Shown: piece after piece, positions 24,001-27,532 of the stretch | Layout of the letters: the number at the start of each line of letters is the position of its first letter | How positions within the stretch are numbered: position 1 is the stretch's first letter | From: JAEUNJ01 sp052035955 | GTDB taxonomy: Bacteria; Pseudomonadota; Gammaproteobacteria; Burkholderiales; Rhodocyclaceae | Reading direction: 5' to 3' | Assembly: GCA_052035955.1 (NCBI GenBank) | Contig: JBPOHD010000005.1 | Location: 1-64,000 of the forward strand | DNA length: 64,000 nucleotides | The notes under the pieces: model-generated | Database searches by the model: none | Told to the model about the DNA's origin: nothing | What the model saw: the letters and a program-made list of their open reading frames with translations, nothing else | Made by a program: the position numbers and the translations under genes

Positions 24001-27000
24001 GCCCTGGCCCTGGTCGGCGCCGACCTCGGGGCCGGCCTGGACGACATCGGCCTGGGCGGTGCCCTGGCCGCCGGCACCTACTACGTCCGCGTCTTCCAGC
24101 ACGACACTGCCGACAAGACCGCCTACAACCTCAGCCTGCAGGCCGCCCTCGACCCGGTGGAAGAGGGCAACGACTCGCGGTTCGTCACCACCTCGAGCCT
24201 CTTCCTGGGCACCGGCACCGTCTCGGCCGCCACCCTCACCGCGACCAGCACCGCCACCGCCGTTTCCGCCGGGCGGAAGGAGTTCATCGGCGCCCTCGAC
24301 CCCGACGACTGGTTCAAGGTCGTCCTCGCCCCCGCCGGCAGCGCCTTCGGCATCAATGTTTCCATGAGCCTCACGGGCCTGGCCGTCGGCAGCGACGCCG
24401 ACCTGGAACTGGTCGACGCCACCGGCGCCGTGGTGGCCCGCTCCGCGGTGGCCGGCAACGGCGCCGAGAGCCTGGCCGTCAATGGCCTCACCGCCGGCAA
24501 CGACTACTACGTGCATGTGCTCTCGGTGGCCGGCGATTCGGCCTACAACGTCAAGCTGGACGCGAAGCTCGGCACGGCGCCGACCGATGCGGCCGGCAAC
24601 AACGTCAGCCTCACCACCACGGCCGGCCCGCGGCTGGTGACCGTGGCCGCTACCCAGGCCACGCCCTACCTGGACTATGTCGATCCGGCGGCCGACGCCG
24701 ACGACTGGTACCGGTTCACGCTGCCGCCGGCCGGCGCCTCGGCCGGCGCCCTGTCCAACTTCATCGCCACCCTGTCCGGCCTGACGGCGGATGCCGACCT
24801 GGAGCTCTGGAAGATGAGCGGCACCGGCACCGGGGCCACCTGGGCCGCCTACGCGGCCACCCCGGTCAGCGCCACCGAGTCGGCCTACGGCGAGGTCTTC
24901 CGCGCCGAGGGGCTGGCCTCCGGCACCTATGCCATCCACGTCACCGCCGCCGGCGCCACCAACTATGGCCTGACCCTGGTGGCCTCGGTGGACGACTTCG
25001 CCGCCGGCACCGGCACGACGGGTTCCTTCGCCGCCTCCACGGCCACCGCCGGCCTCTACACGGCGGCCGGCAGCATCCAGGCCACCGGCGACGTGGACTG
25101 GTTCAAGGTGGACCTGACGGAAGGCGTCTGGACCCTGCGCCAGACCGGCACCGGCACCACCGGCAAGCTCGGCGATCCCTTGATCTACGGCATCTACGAC
25201 GGGGCCGGCAGCATCATCGCCGGCACCGCCAACGACGACGCCGACGGATCCACCAAGGACGCCCAGGTGATGTTCTCGGCGACGGCGGGCACCTATTACG
25301 TGGCGGCCAGCGCCTTCGGCGGCGCCACCGGGGCCTTCGCCCTGAGCCTGTCCTCAAGCAACCAGGCGCCGGTGGTGGCCAACGGCCTCCTCGACCGCAG
25401 CCTGGGCGAGAACTTCGACGCTACCCTCCGCCTGCCCTGGAACAGCTTCGCCGACGCCAACGGCGATGCCCTGACCCTGAGCTGGGCCAACGAGACCGAG
25501 CTGACCGAGGCCGGCGTCGGCTGGCTGAGCTTCGACGCGACGGCGCGCCTCTTCCATGTCACGGGGCTGACCGCCGGGGCGCCCGACATCGTGGTCCGGG
25601 TCAAGGCCGACGATGGCCACGGCGGCTCCGTGACGGACGACTTCGTGATCCGCACCACGGCGACCGCCGACGACTTCGGCGACTACCCGGGAACCCACGT
25701 GATCGGCGAGCGGACCATGGCGCCGGGCAGCCTGGCCGCGGGCAACTTCGTGCGCGGCGCCATCGACGCGGCGGGCGACGCGGACTTCTTCCAGGTGGTG
25801 CTGGCCGCGGGCCAGGACTACGTGGCCGACCTCAAGGGCCTCGGCGCCGGCACCCTGGCCGACCCGCTGCTCCTCGGCCTCTACAACTCCGGCGGCACGG
25901 CGCTGACCAGCGGCTTCACCGTCGTCCAGGACTATGCCGGCAGCACCGACGCCCGCCTGTTCATCGACGCCACCGCCGGCGGCACCTTCCACATCGGCGT
26001 GGCCGGGGCGGCGGAGGCGGTCGGCAGCTATGTGCTCGCCCTGTCTTCGGGGACCACGGCGGTGCCGGGCGTCGATCCGGTCTACGTGAACGGCAGCATC
26101 GGAACCCCCTTCCTTTACGACGAGGGGCACCACCAGGATTACCTGGAGGCCCGCGAAGGCCAGTCCTTCGCCTTCACGCTGCCCAGCGGCATGTTCACCG
26201 GCGCGGCGCCCCTCAGCTATGCGGCTACCCTGGCCAGCGGCGCGGCGCTGCCCTCCTGGCTGAAGTTCGACGCCGCCACCCGCAGTTTCGGCGGCACCGC
26301 CACCGCCGGCGCGCCGGACCTCGCCGTGCGGGTCACCGCCCGCGACGAGCTGGGCCAGTTCGCCGCCGTCGATTTCGCGGTGCGCACGCCCGTCGCCACG
26401 GGCGAGCGGAAGGCCGCCTGGACCCTGCTGGTCTATGTCGCGGCCGACTCGGCCCAGGGCGCCCTGGCCCTCAAGGACCTCAACGAGCTGGAGGGCGTGC
26501 GCCTGCCCGACAACGTCAATGTGGTCGTCATGTGGGACGGCGCCGCCGCCAACGACACCAAGCGCGGCAAGCTGGCCTACGACGCCGACATGGGCACCTT
26601 CAAGAGCGTGCTGGCCCCCGTGTCGGCGACCGCCCTGGAGAAGAACATGGGCGATCCCGCCACCCTGACCGAGTTCCTGGACTGGGGCTCCGCCAACTAC
26701 CGGGCCGACAACTATGCCCTGGTGGTCTGGGACCGGGCCGGCGGCGGCTTCACCGGCATCGGCACCGACGCCACCAGCGGCCGCGACACCCTGTCGGCCG
26801 GCGAGCTGTCCCGGGCCATCGCCCAGTCCAGCCTGGGCGAGGTGGACCTGCTGGGCTTCGACACCAACCTGTCGGCGACCCTGGAGCAGGTGCGGGAGGT
26901 GTCCGGCGTGGCCGACTTCGTGGTGACCCCGGAGACGGTGGCCAAGGCCGACGGCTGGGACTACACGGGCTGGCTGCTCAAGCTCTCGGCCGACCCGGGC

Positions 27001-27462
27001 ATGAGCGCCGCGGAACTGGGCGCCGCCGCCCAGGCCGCCTACTACGCCTACTACGGCCTGACCGACGGCACGGTGCTGCAAGGCGCCGACAGCAGCCAGG
27101 TCGGCGCCCTGGTCGGCGCCCTGCGCGACTTCCTGGTCGACTTCGTGGATGCGGAGGGTGCCGGCATCGACGACGACGTGCGCGACGCGCTGACCGCCAG
27201 CCGGCTGCTGGCCGACGGCGGGCAGGCCGACCTGCGCGCCTTCATGACGACCGTGGCGGGGGATGCCGAGGTGATCGCCGACGCGGCCGGCCTGGTGGCG
27301 GGCGCCAACGCCGTGCTGGCCGCCCTCGACGCCGCCCTGGGCGCCACCGGCTCCCTGTCGGTGGCCGCCGTCGGGTCGGCCGACTACAACGCGGCCAACT
27401 ACCGCTTCGTCGCCGAGTCGGGCTGGAACTCCTTCGTCACCAACCTGTACAGCATCACATAG
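1..27462 (+). CDS. Giant type I-secreted adhesin-like protein (5' end outside window)
   Basis: The frame is open from the first base, so this is a 3' fragment of at least 9,153 residues; the true start lies upstream. By eye I count about 34 Calx-beta domains, each with an EG(N/D) start, an ADF...G.. SGT.SF.AGQ middle and a final I.NDD. PPC-like beta domains (GD.DW(F/Y)KV ... AGTYY(I/L)) are interspersed and dominate residues ~7560-8450. Two cadherin-like domains (~8450-8800) and a C11-peptidase-like domain (~8804-9153) follow. Three blocks of short RTX nonapeptides (GG.GNDTL type) precede seven-fold repeats. Acidic, Ca-binding-type motifs and the adjacent ABC/HlyD genes support type I secretion to the cell surface, with a role in adhesion or biofilm. 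No transmembrane segment or LPXTG-like anchor is evident at the C-terminus. The ligand is unknown. Confidence 0.9.
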   Translation, partial: ELPEGDELFQLAVLDVSNPSNTFQALPTLTVTLKDDDGDVAGSFTDVVPTLDVSSGPVTVSGSIAAGGDQDWYAVSMESGFTYVIGMVDPLASALAPQLRVRDASGIGLGFPGSGTDQAWVTFTAPSAGVYYLAASDVASNAGAFSLTVAEAGARVQFVPGQSVAVTEGNGGGVAFVYDIELGEGASSAFDVGVFWQVRPVFLQGANFADFGVSVALPSGVATISAGQTSTRITVTAFGDLTGEPDEYFTVQLTGAFGAEDLGGVVVGGIKEAKGTILDDDSLGQFTVTPVVREKFEGNARAVDATAPTSVTATPFVFTVARTGSVGSATTLSWVVGGEVAGQHATASDFVPGHTAGTLGFTAGQTAGSFTVMVQGDYDNSERDEGFSVQLYAGATATGTPIAWSWAEILSDDDRILGTSTATSTFVAGTVTSTATYSAVPIAVGAALASSRTRIEYAGDKDWWKVDLAAGYTYQFVGVNEPTGLDPVVSVFSSAGTLIASDDNGLGGPWARLGFTAPTAGTYYIEVKDKTGTQVGDYALVSRLASGDDYAGNIGTTGRLVASHLGFDRMGNIESAGDHDWLRLDLEGGVTYSFRMGAVGGSGTAPGLTLLQSDMIGSVTAVPGVSAVLVESTTLFREYQVTYAPAEPGTYYLDISGPVGMFWDAYLDEATAFSTFTGNYDNYFGSPYGADYGIEAVAPNVYEGDVGEQQAFFHIYRTGISSEAGSVEWQISGLLPMVIAGTAGNNQLNGTAGDDFLRGDGGNDTLSGGAGIDTAIFAGNRSDYLVSATEAGGINVIDTNPVGGDDGSDVLLGMENLVFADGAYAVTYGAGEFRVNTVTANDQSRASVIALADRGFLVAWESNLQDGSQYGVYAQRYDAAGNKAAAPFRVNTSTANNQNFASATPLADGGFLIAWQSMQDGLTFDIYAQRYAADGATVGSEFRVNATTASSQFNPSIAGLSGGGFAVAWTSFGQDPDASDGVYARLYDAAGNPATGEFRVPTTYAASQGAAFVTALAGGGFLVAWNSNLADGSGYGIFAQRYNASGSVVGSEFRVNATVANDQWEPSVARLGDGGFLVTWYSNLQDGSGFGVYAQRFDAAGAVVGGEFQVNTTTANDQSSSAVAALADGGFLVTWNSSGQDGSGYGIYARRYDAAGVAVGGEFQVNTYTTSDQSVPSAVGLADGGFLVTWQSAGQDGALGGIYGQRYDADGHAMGAPTLGATTVSVPTGAGLNAADFAFGQAFSGTVSFAAGEANQIITVRVAGDTAAEGTERFTVGLTTAHASSPFVTAGVLSGNSYALSDIRDEDVASFTIAAVAAAQGEGGTRPFETNTGTVTGTPFVFNVTRNGALAQTAAVDWNLFYGSGYGQMANASDFMAGSATAGAITFAAGQTSQSLTIFVAGDYDTARQERDEWFGVRLTTGTGTALAAVAATTTTIRHDDDNFIGLPTATVGGTVLTAQSVAVGTGFSGNRVRIDMAGDKDWFKVELVSGATYEFIAYTESTDSLDPVISVFPAAGGATALATDDNGLAGKNPRLLFTATTSGTHYIEVKDKTGTGTGSYAFVSGVRGGDAVPGDDGTNVELTPSNYGVARYGAIEAAGDQDWVRLPHLTAGIGYNFRLGALQTGAGNATVSLMQWGSVSAGTALTTVATLSTPSGGDTAGKEYLLSYTPESDGEYYIGISGPQGMTWRLAADAMTTAGLAYSGSPAGADYGVEALAPAVYEGNANDQMAFFHVYRRGRTDEAGSVQWRVLGLPQAGSAAADPMSGTAGDDAFAGGAGNDTLDGGAGNDVAVFSGNRAGYALSYANGAVYVTDTHLVDGNDGTDRLVGIERIAFADGTFDIQVRAEAQVNATTAGNQDFPRVAGLAGGGYVVAWGSQDQDGDGYGVYARRFDALGNPLEEEVRLNDSIAGDQSSVAVAGMPDGGYVAAWQSPDFEFEGIFVKRYYGYGGFSSEFQINAYGADKQIQPEVASQADGGFLVVWSSRNQDGSSYGVYGSRFDLTGSSTGEFQVNSTTTNAQIFPSAAALADGGYVVAWGSYGQDGSDYGVYARRYDAGGNPVTGEFQINQTAAGLQDAPAVAGLSAGGFVIAWEAQDSATQQWTVFTRAYDSAGVALGNETAHATTVTFPDPDYLPLPRLAALQDGGYVMVWTSLGADGLEYDIAGRRFDAAGNAVGDEFRINAYSSGWQFTPSVAALDDGGFVVSWTSDGQDGNAYGAYVQRFDAAGRAVASVSLTPSAGILTAQDFGAGQALSGVISFAAGEAHQTIGIRVAGDTSLEGLETLALQLFNAAGSGTLSAGLLMGYDTAGSLIVDDEDTRYSIAPKVYPGPGTDTVITEGSSGTTAVRFTVTRSGFVARAGSVVWQVPGNDSSMDGADFAGGVLPSATLSFTAGETAREVTVLVVGDTVAEEGERFVARLTNPVGGVVVPAAGSGSAGTVSAYVTVVDDDRRPYDVFIDPLTSGYLTATEGAPYVVVPVVRTAYGDGPLASATVVTWSVESDAAAALVGGFQDAARPEDFGGSSFPAGTITFAPDESVVEITLPIADDALAEWSEYYQIRLNSASNAYLSASGSYRRQMQILDDDLAGYLTDTSDFYVFSATAVPSSSIAYEGSTGGVTASRVAYISRNDTAAASAATVTWTVDFAATRMGTTAASAADFLGATAGTVSFSAGQTAAAVTLTIAPDLVAEQNESFRFRLTGATGGNVGPLNYFNGFIADDDVPGFGFRWLDYYGKETAGIVYMPEGTGVGAGRQIVGKVRRLDSQSANSIANPSTVVWNVISNSGDGGINFSIVDGRDFAGGAVPSGTLTFAAGATEATFTITLAGDAAEELMEQFSVRISPTSQAVTNLSTLFTTPSIILLDDDGFDATTLAFDQDFSAAAPEDVFSGTRKVTVRRYGRLDSVSTVGWTTVLTGSDPDDAYAEASDFIAGVVPSGTLSFQVGEATATITLAVRADSTAELDERFSLRLTDTTGGTLAADRPEFSTRDLVITDDDGPPVFSLIPTGPGGVGLTGQLSPAAVQEGDAGTVARLFTVVRSGNTTGPSGIRWGVSLAEGGAGLADFAGGVLPTGSLGFAAGESVKSFTVVVANDLLPEGPESFLVRLSAPDNGVLASGTWAAAGSGTSATVASVAYAQAIIVDNDTASAEYWVDRSMGAFASEASGSASYATFTVRREGNNYTQSTVTWRVDAVHPSLAFGIPSGAAALPADFGTTAALAAYPSGTVSFAWGQSEALVTVPVFDDAVWEGMVGERFAIVLANASAGTRVRPGYEAPLDDAMTGNVFTLLDNDTASTAATYASITSGMETRENGFSGGTVSRVYSVSRSGPLTAAASVQWSIDAAAPALLPAGYNRADAADFRGPTAGTVSFASGSFSASITVGIAADTAAETPEFFVVRLQSPTGGMVLGPNDRIVESIDDDDSPSLSMAWNDRYGEPRSTMMGSVTSDIEGTGPSAASFVGTVYRSGSAAQVAGAATLRWQVDSMAWMTAADRLAAGAQFAAGVVPTGTVSFAAGATAASFTIAMAGDSIAEMTESYSVSFKPLTGLSPTFMPLSASFSVEDDDEVMPGADLPAPYFAFDRDSNARAAEGAGSRVVTVRRYGDLGGAARVAWEVGAGATGGVTAADFAGARMPSGTLSFAPGQATANITVGLADDALAEPFESFTVMLTGAEGGSLFGLPEYNTRTLRIDDNDGPALLKATVWGLPVAGTDVTFSEGNTGVVSQVIALSREGSLAAPTVVNWQLAADSAGFYANASAGDFMATAGTVSFAAGQTQAFVTVQVKGDLMPEPDESFLVSLTAANGLFQGDVISSMTSATFTTGRFVIRNEDGVPEPGSFTLGFENTAGAKLEGGAVAAEAAKPAAGTTPFVFTVRRSTGLVTPYFLNWRVDNSGWGNHAAADDFAGPTSGELAFSAGQTAAQVTVLVRADHQFEGDEWFGLALSDPIHPGNPGIPENFYVGIDNDDDFFIGAASASVGGGIVRATPVAVGTGFGGAYGRANFAGDQDWMQMDLVQGQNYEFVAYNNGDGVGIVPGIRVFGANGSTQVTAGVSGSTIAGVLSYVDLTAPTSGTYYVALQGAAAGGYGFMSTADMTVDDYADGNGTHGVLVADFAGADRHGRFQTAGDADFLRLYLEVGQTYTFGADLVGTTGDLVLYDEFDSPLAFDVTGIGVATGVREYRVTATAEYSGVHYLAVTGATAGGRWVAFYDGQSPDPLSIPPTRYGVEAATPNIYEADTGEQVAWFNVFRTGSTDDAGSVGWRLAVEGADLTGNADSNTLTGTVADDYLDGGGSDDQLDGGAGEDVAVFFGYRDDYLVDFGTGGTLTVTDTYTEDGDEGTDTLTGIEWLSFYDGSYRIEQGGEFQVNTNTLDSEEMPTIARLADGGWVTAWEDDVEGNVDVFFQRYDADGAPVGGEVQANTYGSSDQMDATVAGLQTGGWVVLWESWNQDGDQDGVYGQIYDEFGSVVGSEFRVNQTTAGDQDEASVATLADGRFLVTWESSTSDSGGTSHGVQARLYAADGTALSDEFAASSGDDWNPHVADLAGGGFAIAWDYYNAGNDSDEVYLRVFDADGNALGAAFRANQYMADYQEQASIAGLADGSFVLAWETWEQDGSGEAVYARRFDAAGVALGNEFRLNQYAIGDQEDVAVAALAGGGFVAAWESYGQDGSLEGVYARRYDALGTALGAEFRVNVVDFDDQDTPTVTGLADGGFVVSWESWGQDGDYYGIYGRRYDADGLPVGAPRLVYDVLPELPVVDIADFAPGSVFSGVASFSAGQAATLVSIRVAGDTATEGDEALGLVLTGPGLASGHETATAVIRDDDALGVVTMDGVPGNVTEGGGFTVVLRRDGGLRQTSLVRWGVDAPALADVMPHNVPAAGDFVGGLLPGGTVTFAPGATTASFTIATANDVFSESPELFDLTFSASRAYFGFPGEFVGSAPGFGIDDNDPSLTAVPSYAISAPVSVLYEGGAIAREATPPATASATPVVFTVTRSVHTAQATTVNWKLDLAETRRGRGNHMTVADLAAGQALWGELGFTAGQTTATLTVRIAADYANELNEYFGVVLGEANGFEIARAGVSVLNDDDRFIGTTLAVVGSATLTPAALVIGTDRVGSRTRIDFAADQDWYAVQLNAGEQYEFYDVGRPGAIDPSLRLLDASGVQVATGANSFAAFDRIVYTAPVAGTYYLAAGANGGFTTAAVAYSNQYAIVSRTPGETDDFESGLATLDRLAASNHLPGIFGRIDGEGDEDAFRTWLDAGTTYTWIVAGIAPDTAADGLSFSLYDASSGTAVVAPVTMSAASAGAWMTPGAITFTPTTTGDYVLAVTGSDQALWHIGLDGVSVPGPLTSATPTVYGLQIPGTVIEEGDGNKFSALLGVHQVFVNVYRTGPTNEAGSVDWRIGTPSPGLDNDDFIGGAAGTAGTVFFGAGEAYQGLTLRIVGDDIDEDDESFSLELTNPTYGGSTLTAELHEADWRDDLRLADDDHTVFSVAALELRKYEGNSGATPYVFLVSRAGSSGAGASVNWVMSFGGTANEADFVGSAMPGGTIVFAEGETARLVTVTVQGDTTPEADEFMRFELYGVPPEALGTNIANATLRNDDPDTGANTLAGAAAGGSALAFAGGLVSNGINGMVGGADRNDFYKFTLGSAANVRLHLYGMAGGDANLRLYRGGTPIAYSGNAGSQDDFLRYGGAGLEAGTYFVQVLQGAGDTPYNLYLEASAASAAPSDVLITPANADRYEGNTGATPFVFTVLRGGNLATASTVGWAVAGTGGDPATSADFVGGTLPSGTLTFAAGATALLLTINVAGDTVDTSSDTFRVQLTAIANAFLPNGGAADAIIRNDDGLPADRGANTIAGIGAAPFTSADLGYVGLVPTAVAGEIVGTTDPNDYYRIRLAADADLIVDLTGMRADANLELLNATGGLLAASSNPHASDERIVYSGLAAGSYLIRVYSQGGADTPYDLRALAVPPKATVRVDATSAPASEGDSVSYDHVFSVSRQGDLSQEGHVEWRLALPSPGLDEFDFPVGFALSGTVSFSAGQTTPSTITIRTTGDVDVEADESFVVELFNPVELSLHPTARTAGGVIRNDDRIVAPPSVLIQAPGLSAFRDEGAAGTASTYVFTVLRNGEAAALDTGSVVSWTVAGLTPGLTAEDFDGATMPGGNVFFAAGQTSATLTVTVAGDALVEPDDPFQVRLTGTDWGVVVGGADSAFALIRNDDIPPAAAVVALRAVADSSARDEGDAGSTPFTFELRRSGGDPNAVATVEWRVDIPGIGGASAGDFAGGTLAAGTATLTAGADSVPITILVAGDASPEFDEGFIVRLTGASGAVIDPLGASVGGLIRNDDRVTRFGLRSDAPALAEGDAGDTTSFSFTVTRSGSSAGTDTVQWSALGLGAVAADFLNETLPAGTLTFTAGQETATISVLVTGDATVEGNEPFAVLLSNPSAGVEIDALANVAVARILNDDGLIPEVAIAAVTEVAAGPGVGDEAVPGAREGDSGNVPILFQLTRNGANLGSASVVRWAVAGALVSGADFAGGALPTGTFSFAAGQDSGFITIRVNGDSQFEADEQFQVNLTAVSNAVISAVAGQAAATILNDDAPPLVGIGLDGSTAAEQAEGNSTASAGLWKFVVARSGDTSGAGSVKWALGGSDTGLGADDFATTPLSGTVSFAAGQVTATVTVKARADFLQEEDEHFFLALSDAVGMVIDGGAGQAHAVIENDDEPPVLSILAESASLQEGSSASAGAATPFVFKVVRDGSTPASAVTVKWAVSSLASGLTAADFVGFAGLPSGTLTLAATATEAYITLKVATDFLPEADEPFQVSLSAAVNAGISASGGSAGGVIVNDDVPPEFSITPQELARSEGNSGSTPYVFTVTRDGNVGVAYTVNWRVVDLPFAPSVAGADFTGGALPSGTLSFGAAESVRTITLNVAGDALAELDETFVLAVVDNNGLVPSISTAVGRILNDDDDNTGIGTAAKAFAVPGAAAGSFDSPTDEDWFKLSLTAGTNYRFVAAALTADARLHLRDGAGTLLQEDDDSGGGNAALIEFTPVTTGTYYLVADAADGAEGLYALAGFRVDAGGVIAWPGTASAAPVLTLNAAPVAGLMDADGSQYKVSLSAGTIYQFVAHGAGTGAFSMAIYNGPSGGATLLAAETTTDAPDTTVTFQAATSGAYYLDALGEAGQVFSLEAKADNFAAVLPTLSLSGAQTALPEGNALGAATPFVFNVSRAGAAVNTVKVAYQVTVTTAAGQANAADFGGALPTDTITFAPGELLKTITINVAQDQAFEGDEVFGLKLLNASGALISATGGTVNNTIRNDDAAPTIAVSVDGEASRGEGDAGYTERVFVVTRSGAIGNTGSVKWSVAGATATGIGAANAADFVGGVLSSGTLGFAADQATATVTVLVAGDALVEGDEAFDLVLSAPVGGALDAAATRARALIANDDVVAPTITVTAVDGSKTEGNTAASAYVFSINRSGDLARASTVVWGVIPVIGGATLSDFAGGVLPAGTVTLAASQSAALVTISVAGDAFQEMDEAFRVKALSVTNGVVSTLGGTAVGNIRNDDTTGLAAEADTTRIDLAGNSRDLAYDVGNIGSAVRSFSDFVGDPDRNDYYRFVTTARGKLTMNLTGLTPDSDLQLLSGSGSFIAGSALAGVAPENIAVDNLEAGTYYVRVYQFLGNINYTLKLSSAANADNAGDSIATARNVSALTANEVSFSDYVGGTDQDFYKFTLAGETNFRLSLIGDSPNADVRVLDANGLIVASSTGSGSNENIAAVLGVGTYYAWVYPASGTINYTLRMSGATTAQSGNNAYTEAQDLGTLTTGAKTVTEAVGVADGEDFFKFTTTGLAKLTANLTGLTADADLVLLRGDGTTPIAFSTNAGATSESVVFDNLAAGSYYLQVTSRSGSTSYNLTVSSTAPNPADGAGNGMAVAKVLAVGAKPLVVTDAIGYGAGASQDTEDWYSFVLASSSLAPTYGVQLGLAGLSDDADVQLWRRTATGSTTAALALVGADLGAGLDDIGLGGALAAGTYYVRVFQHDTADKTAYNLSLQAALDPVEEGNDSRFVTTSSLFLGTGTVSAATLTATSTATAVSAGRKEFIGALDPDDWFKVVLAPAGSAFGINVSMSLTGLAVGSDADLELVDATGAVVARSAVAGNGAESLAVNGLTAGNDYYVHVLSVAGDSAYNVKLDAKLGTAPTDAAGNNVSLTTTAGPRLVTVAATQATPYLDYVDPAADADDWYRFTLPPAGASAGALSNFIATLSGLTADADLELWKMSGTGTGATWAAYAATPVSATESAYGEVFRAEGLASGTYAIHVTAAGATNYGLTLVASVDDFAAGTGTTGSFAASTATAGLYTAAGSIQATGDVDWFKVDLTEGVWTLRQTGTGTTGKLGDPLIYGIYDGAGSIIAGTANDDADGSTKDAQVMFSATAGTYYVAASAFGGATGAFALSLSSSNQAPVVANGLLDRSLGENFDATLRLPWNSFADANGDALTLSWANETELTEAGVGWLSFDATARLFHVTGLTAGAPDIVVRVKADDGHGGSVTDDFVIRTTATADDFGDYPGTHVIGERTMAPGSLAAGNFVRGAIDAAGDADFFQVVLAAGQDYVADLKGLGAGTLADPLLLGLYNSGGTALTSGFTVVQDYAGSTDARLFIDATAGGTFHIGVAGAAEAVGSYVLALSSGTTAVPGVDPVYVNGSIGTPFLYDEGHHQDYLEAREGQSFAFTLPSGMFTGAAPLSYAATLASGAALPSWLKFDAATRSFGGTATAGAPDLAVRVTARDELGQFAAVDFAVRTPVATGERKAAWTLLVYVAADSAQGALALKDLNELEGVRLPDNVNVVVMWDGAAANDTKRGKLAYDADMGTFKSVLAPVSATALEKNMGDPATLTEFLDWGSANYRADNYALVVWDRAGGGFTGIGTDATSGRDTLSAGELSRAIAQSSLGEVDLLGFDTNLSATLEQVREVSGVADFVVTPETVAKADGWDYTGWLLKLSADPGMSAAELGAAAQAAYYAYYGLTDGTVLQGADSSQVGALVGALRDFLVDFVDAEGAGIDDDVRDALTASRLLADGGQADLRAFMTTVAGDAEVIADAAGLVAGANAVLAALDAALGATGSLSVAAVGSADYNAANYRFVAESGWNSFVTNLYSIT
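2200..3690 (+). repeat. Insert 1: RTX motif plus seven ~55-residue repeats
   Basis: This in-frame segment of the giant gene sits inside a Calx-beta domain. RTX-like nonapeptides (GTAGDDFLRGDGGNDTLSGG) at about 2221-2310 are followed by seven repeats from about 2488 to 3660. Each repeat has the pattern (F)(R/Q)VN..T...Q..(P/A)S...L.DGGF.(V/I).W.S..QDGS.YG(V/I)YAQR(Y/F)DA.G. I count seven units, which suggests one seven-bladed beta-propeller. Base composition is visibly lower in GC than the flanks: 53% by hand count in 2821-2880. Confidence 0.75.
5263..6715 (+). repeat. Insert 2: RTX motif plus seven ~55-residue repeats
   Basis: This is the second in-frame insert of the same design, again inside a Calx-beta domain. 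The RTX-like stretch (GGAGNDTLDGGAGNDVAVF) is near 5328-5390. Seven propeller-type repeats run from about 5536 to 6693; the sixth is the most divergent, with VN...Q replaced by a Pro-rich start. Composition matches the surrounding gene, unlike insert 1: 80% GC by hand count in 5581-5640. Confidence 0.75.
12785..14243 (+). repeat. Insert 3: RTX motif plus seven ~55-residue repeats
   Basis: This is the third copy of the insert. A degenerate RTX stretch (YLDGGGSDDQLDGGAGEDVA) is near 12838-12900, followed by seven repeats from about 13057 to 14215. These carry more Trp and acidic residues (AWE(S/D)..EQDG) than inserts 1 and 2. The insert lies between the two halves of a Calx-beta domain. The fourth repeat lacks the canonical VN...Q start. 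Confidence 0.75.
14836..16430 (+). other. Fourth super-module without the propeller insert
   Basis: The order Calx-beta, PPC, PPC, Calx-beta recurs four times in the giant gene, near 853-3930, 3931-6950, 11491-14450 and here. In the first three copies the last Calx-beta domain is split by an RTX/propeller insert. Here the equivalent domain is continuous: NEAGSVDWRIG runs directly into DNDDFIGG and GTVFFGAGEAYQ near 16160-16275. It therefore acts as an internal uninterrupted reference for placing the insert boundaries. Confidence 0.7.
22690..25350 (+). repeat. Tandem PPC-like beta domains in the giant protein
   Basis: After the last Calx-beta domain come about seven consecutive PPC-like domains with the pattern (D/N)D(Y/F)(Y/F)(R/K)F......L...L.GL..D.D(L/V).L......S.......(E).(I/V)....AGTYYV(R/H)V......YNL. 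This is the pre-peptidase C-terminal fold commonly found beside secreted peptidases and in bacterial surface proteins. A further copy lies after the first cadherin-like domain, near 25670-26050. Confidence 0.7.
26410..27459 (+). other. C-terminal clostripain (C11)-like domain, catalytic residues lost
   Basis: The last ~350 residues resemble peptidase family C11: TLLVYVAADS..., a DLNE(L/M) helix, VVVMWDG, NYALVVWD and DLLGFD, then the VTPET segment. In active C11 enzymes the catalytic His sits in a WDHGGG motif and the Cys in a GFDACLM motif. Here these read WDRAGGG (26728-26748) and GFDTNLSAT (from about 26854), so both catalytic positions are replaced. The fold is probably kept as a terminal structural, secretion or binding unit. 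Confidence 0.7.
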
Positions 27463-27481
27463 AATCGCGCCCTGCATCCCG

Positions 27482-27512
27482 CATGCCCGCCCCTCGGGGC
27501 GGGCATGTCTTT
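27482..27512 (+). terminator. Intrinsic terminator after the giant gene
   Basis: A perfect 12-bp inverted repeat (CATGCCCGCCCC / GGGGCGGGCATG, two-base centre) is followed by TCTTT. It lies 20 bases after the giant gene's stop codon and 21 before the next start. It should end or attenuate transcription before the export genes. Confidence 0.75.
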
Positions 27513-27532
27513 CCAGCCCTGGAGAACGAACC

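Noticed and set aside
26410..27459. Active clostripain-type protease
   Set aside because: Both catalytic motifs are altered (WDRAGGG, GFDTNLS), so proteolysis cannot be claimed.
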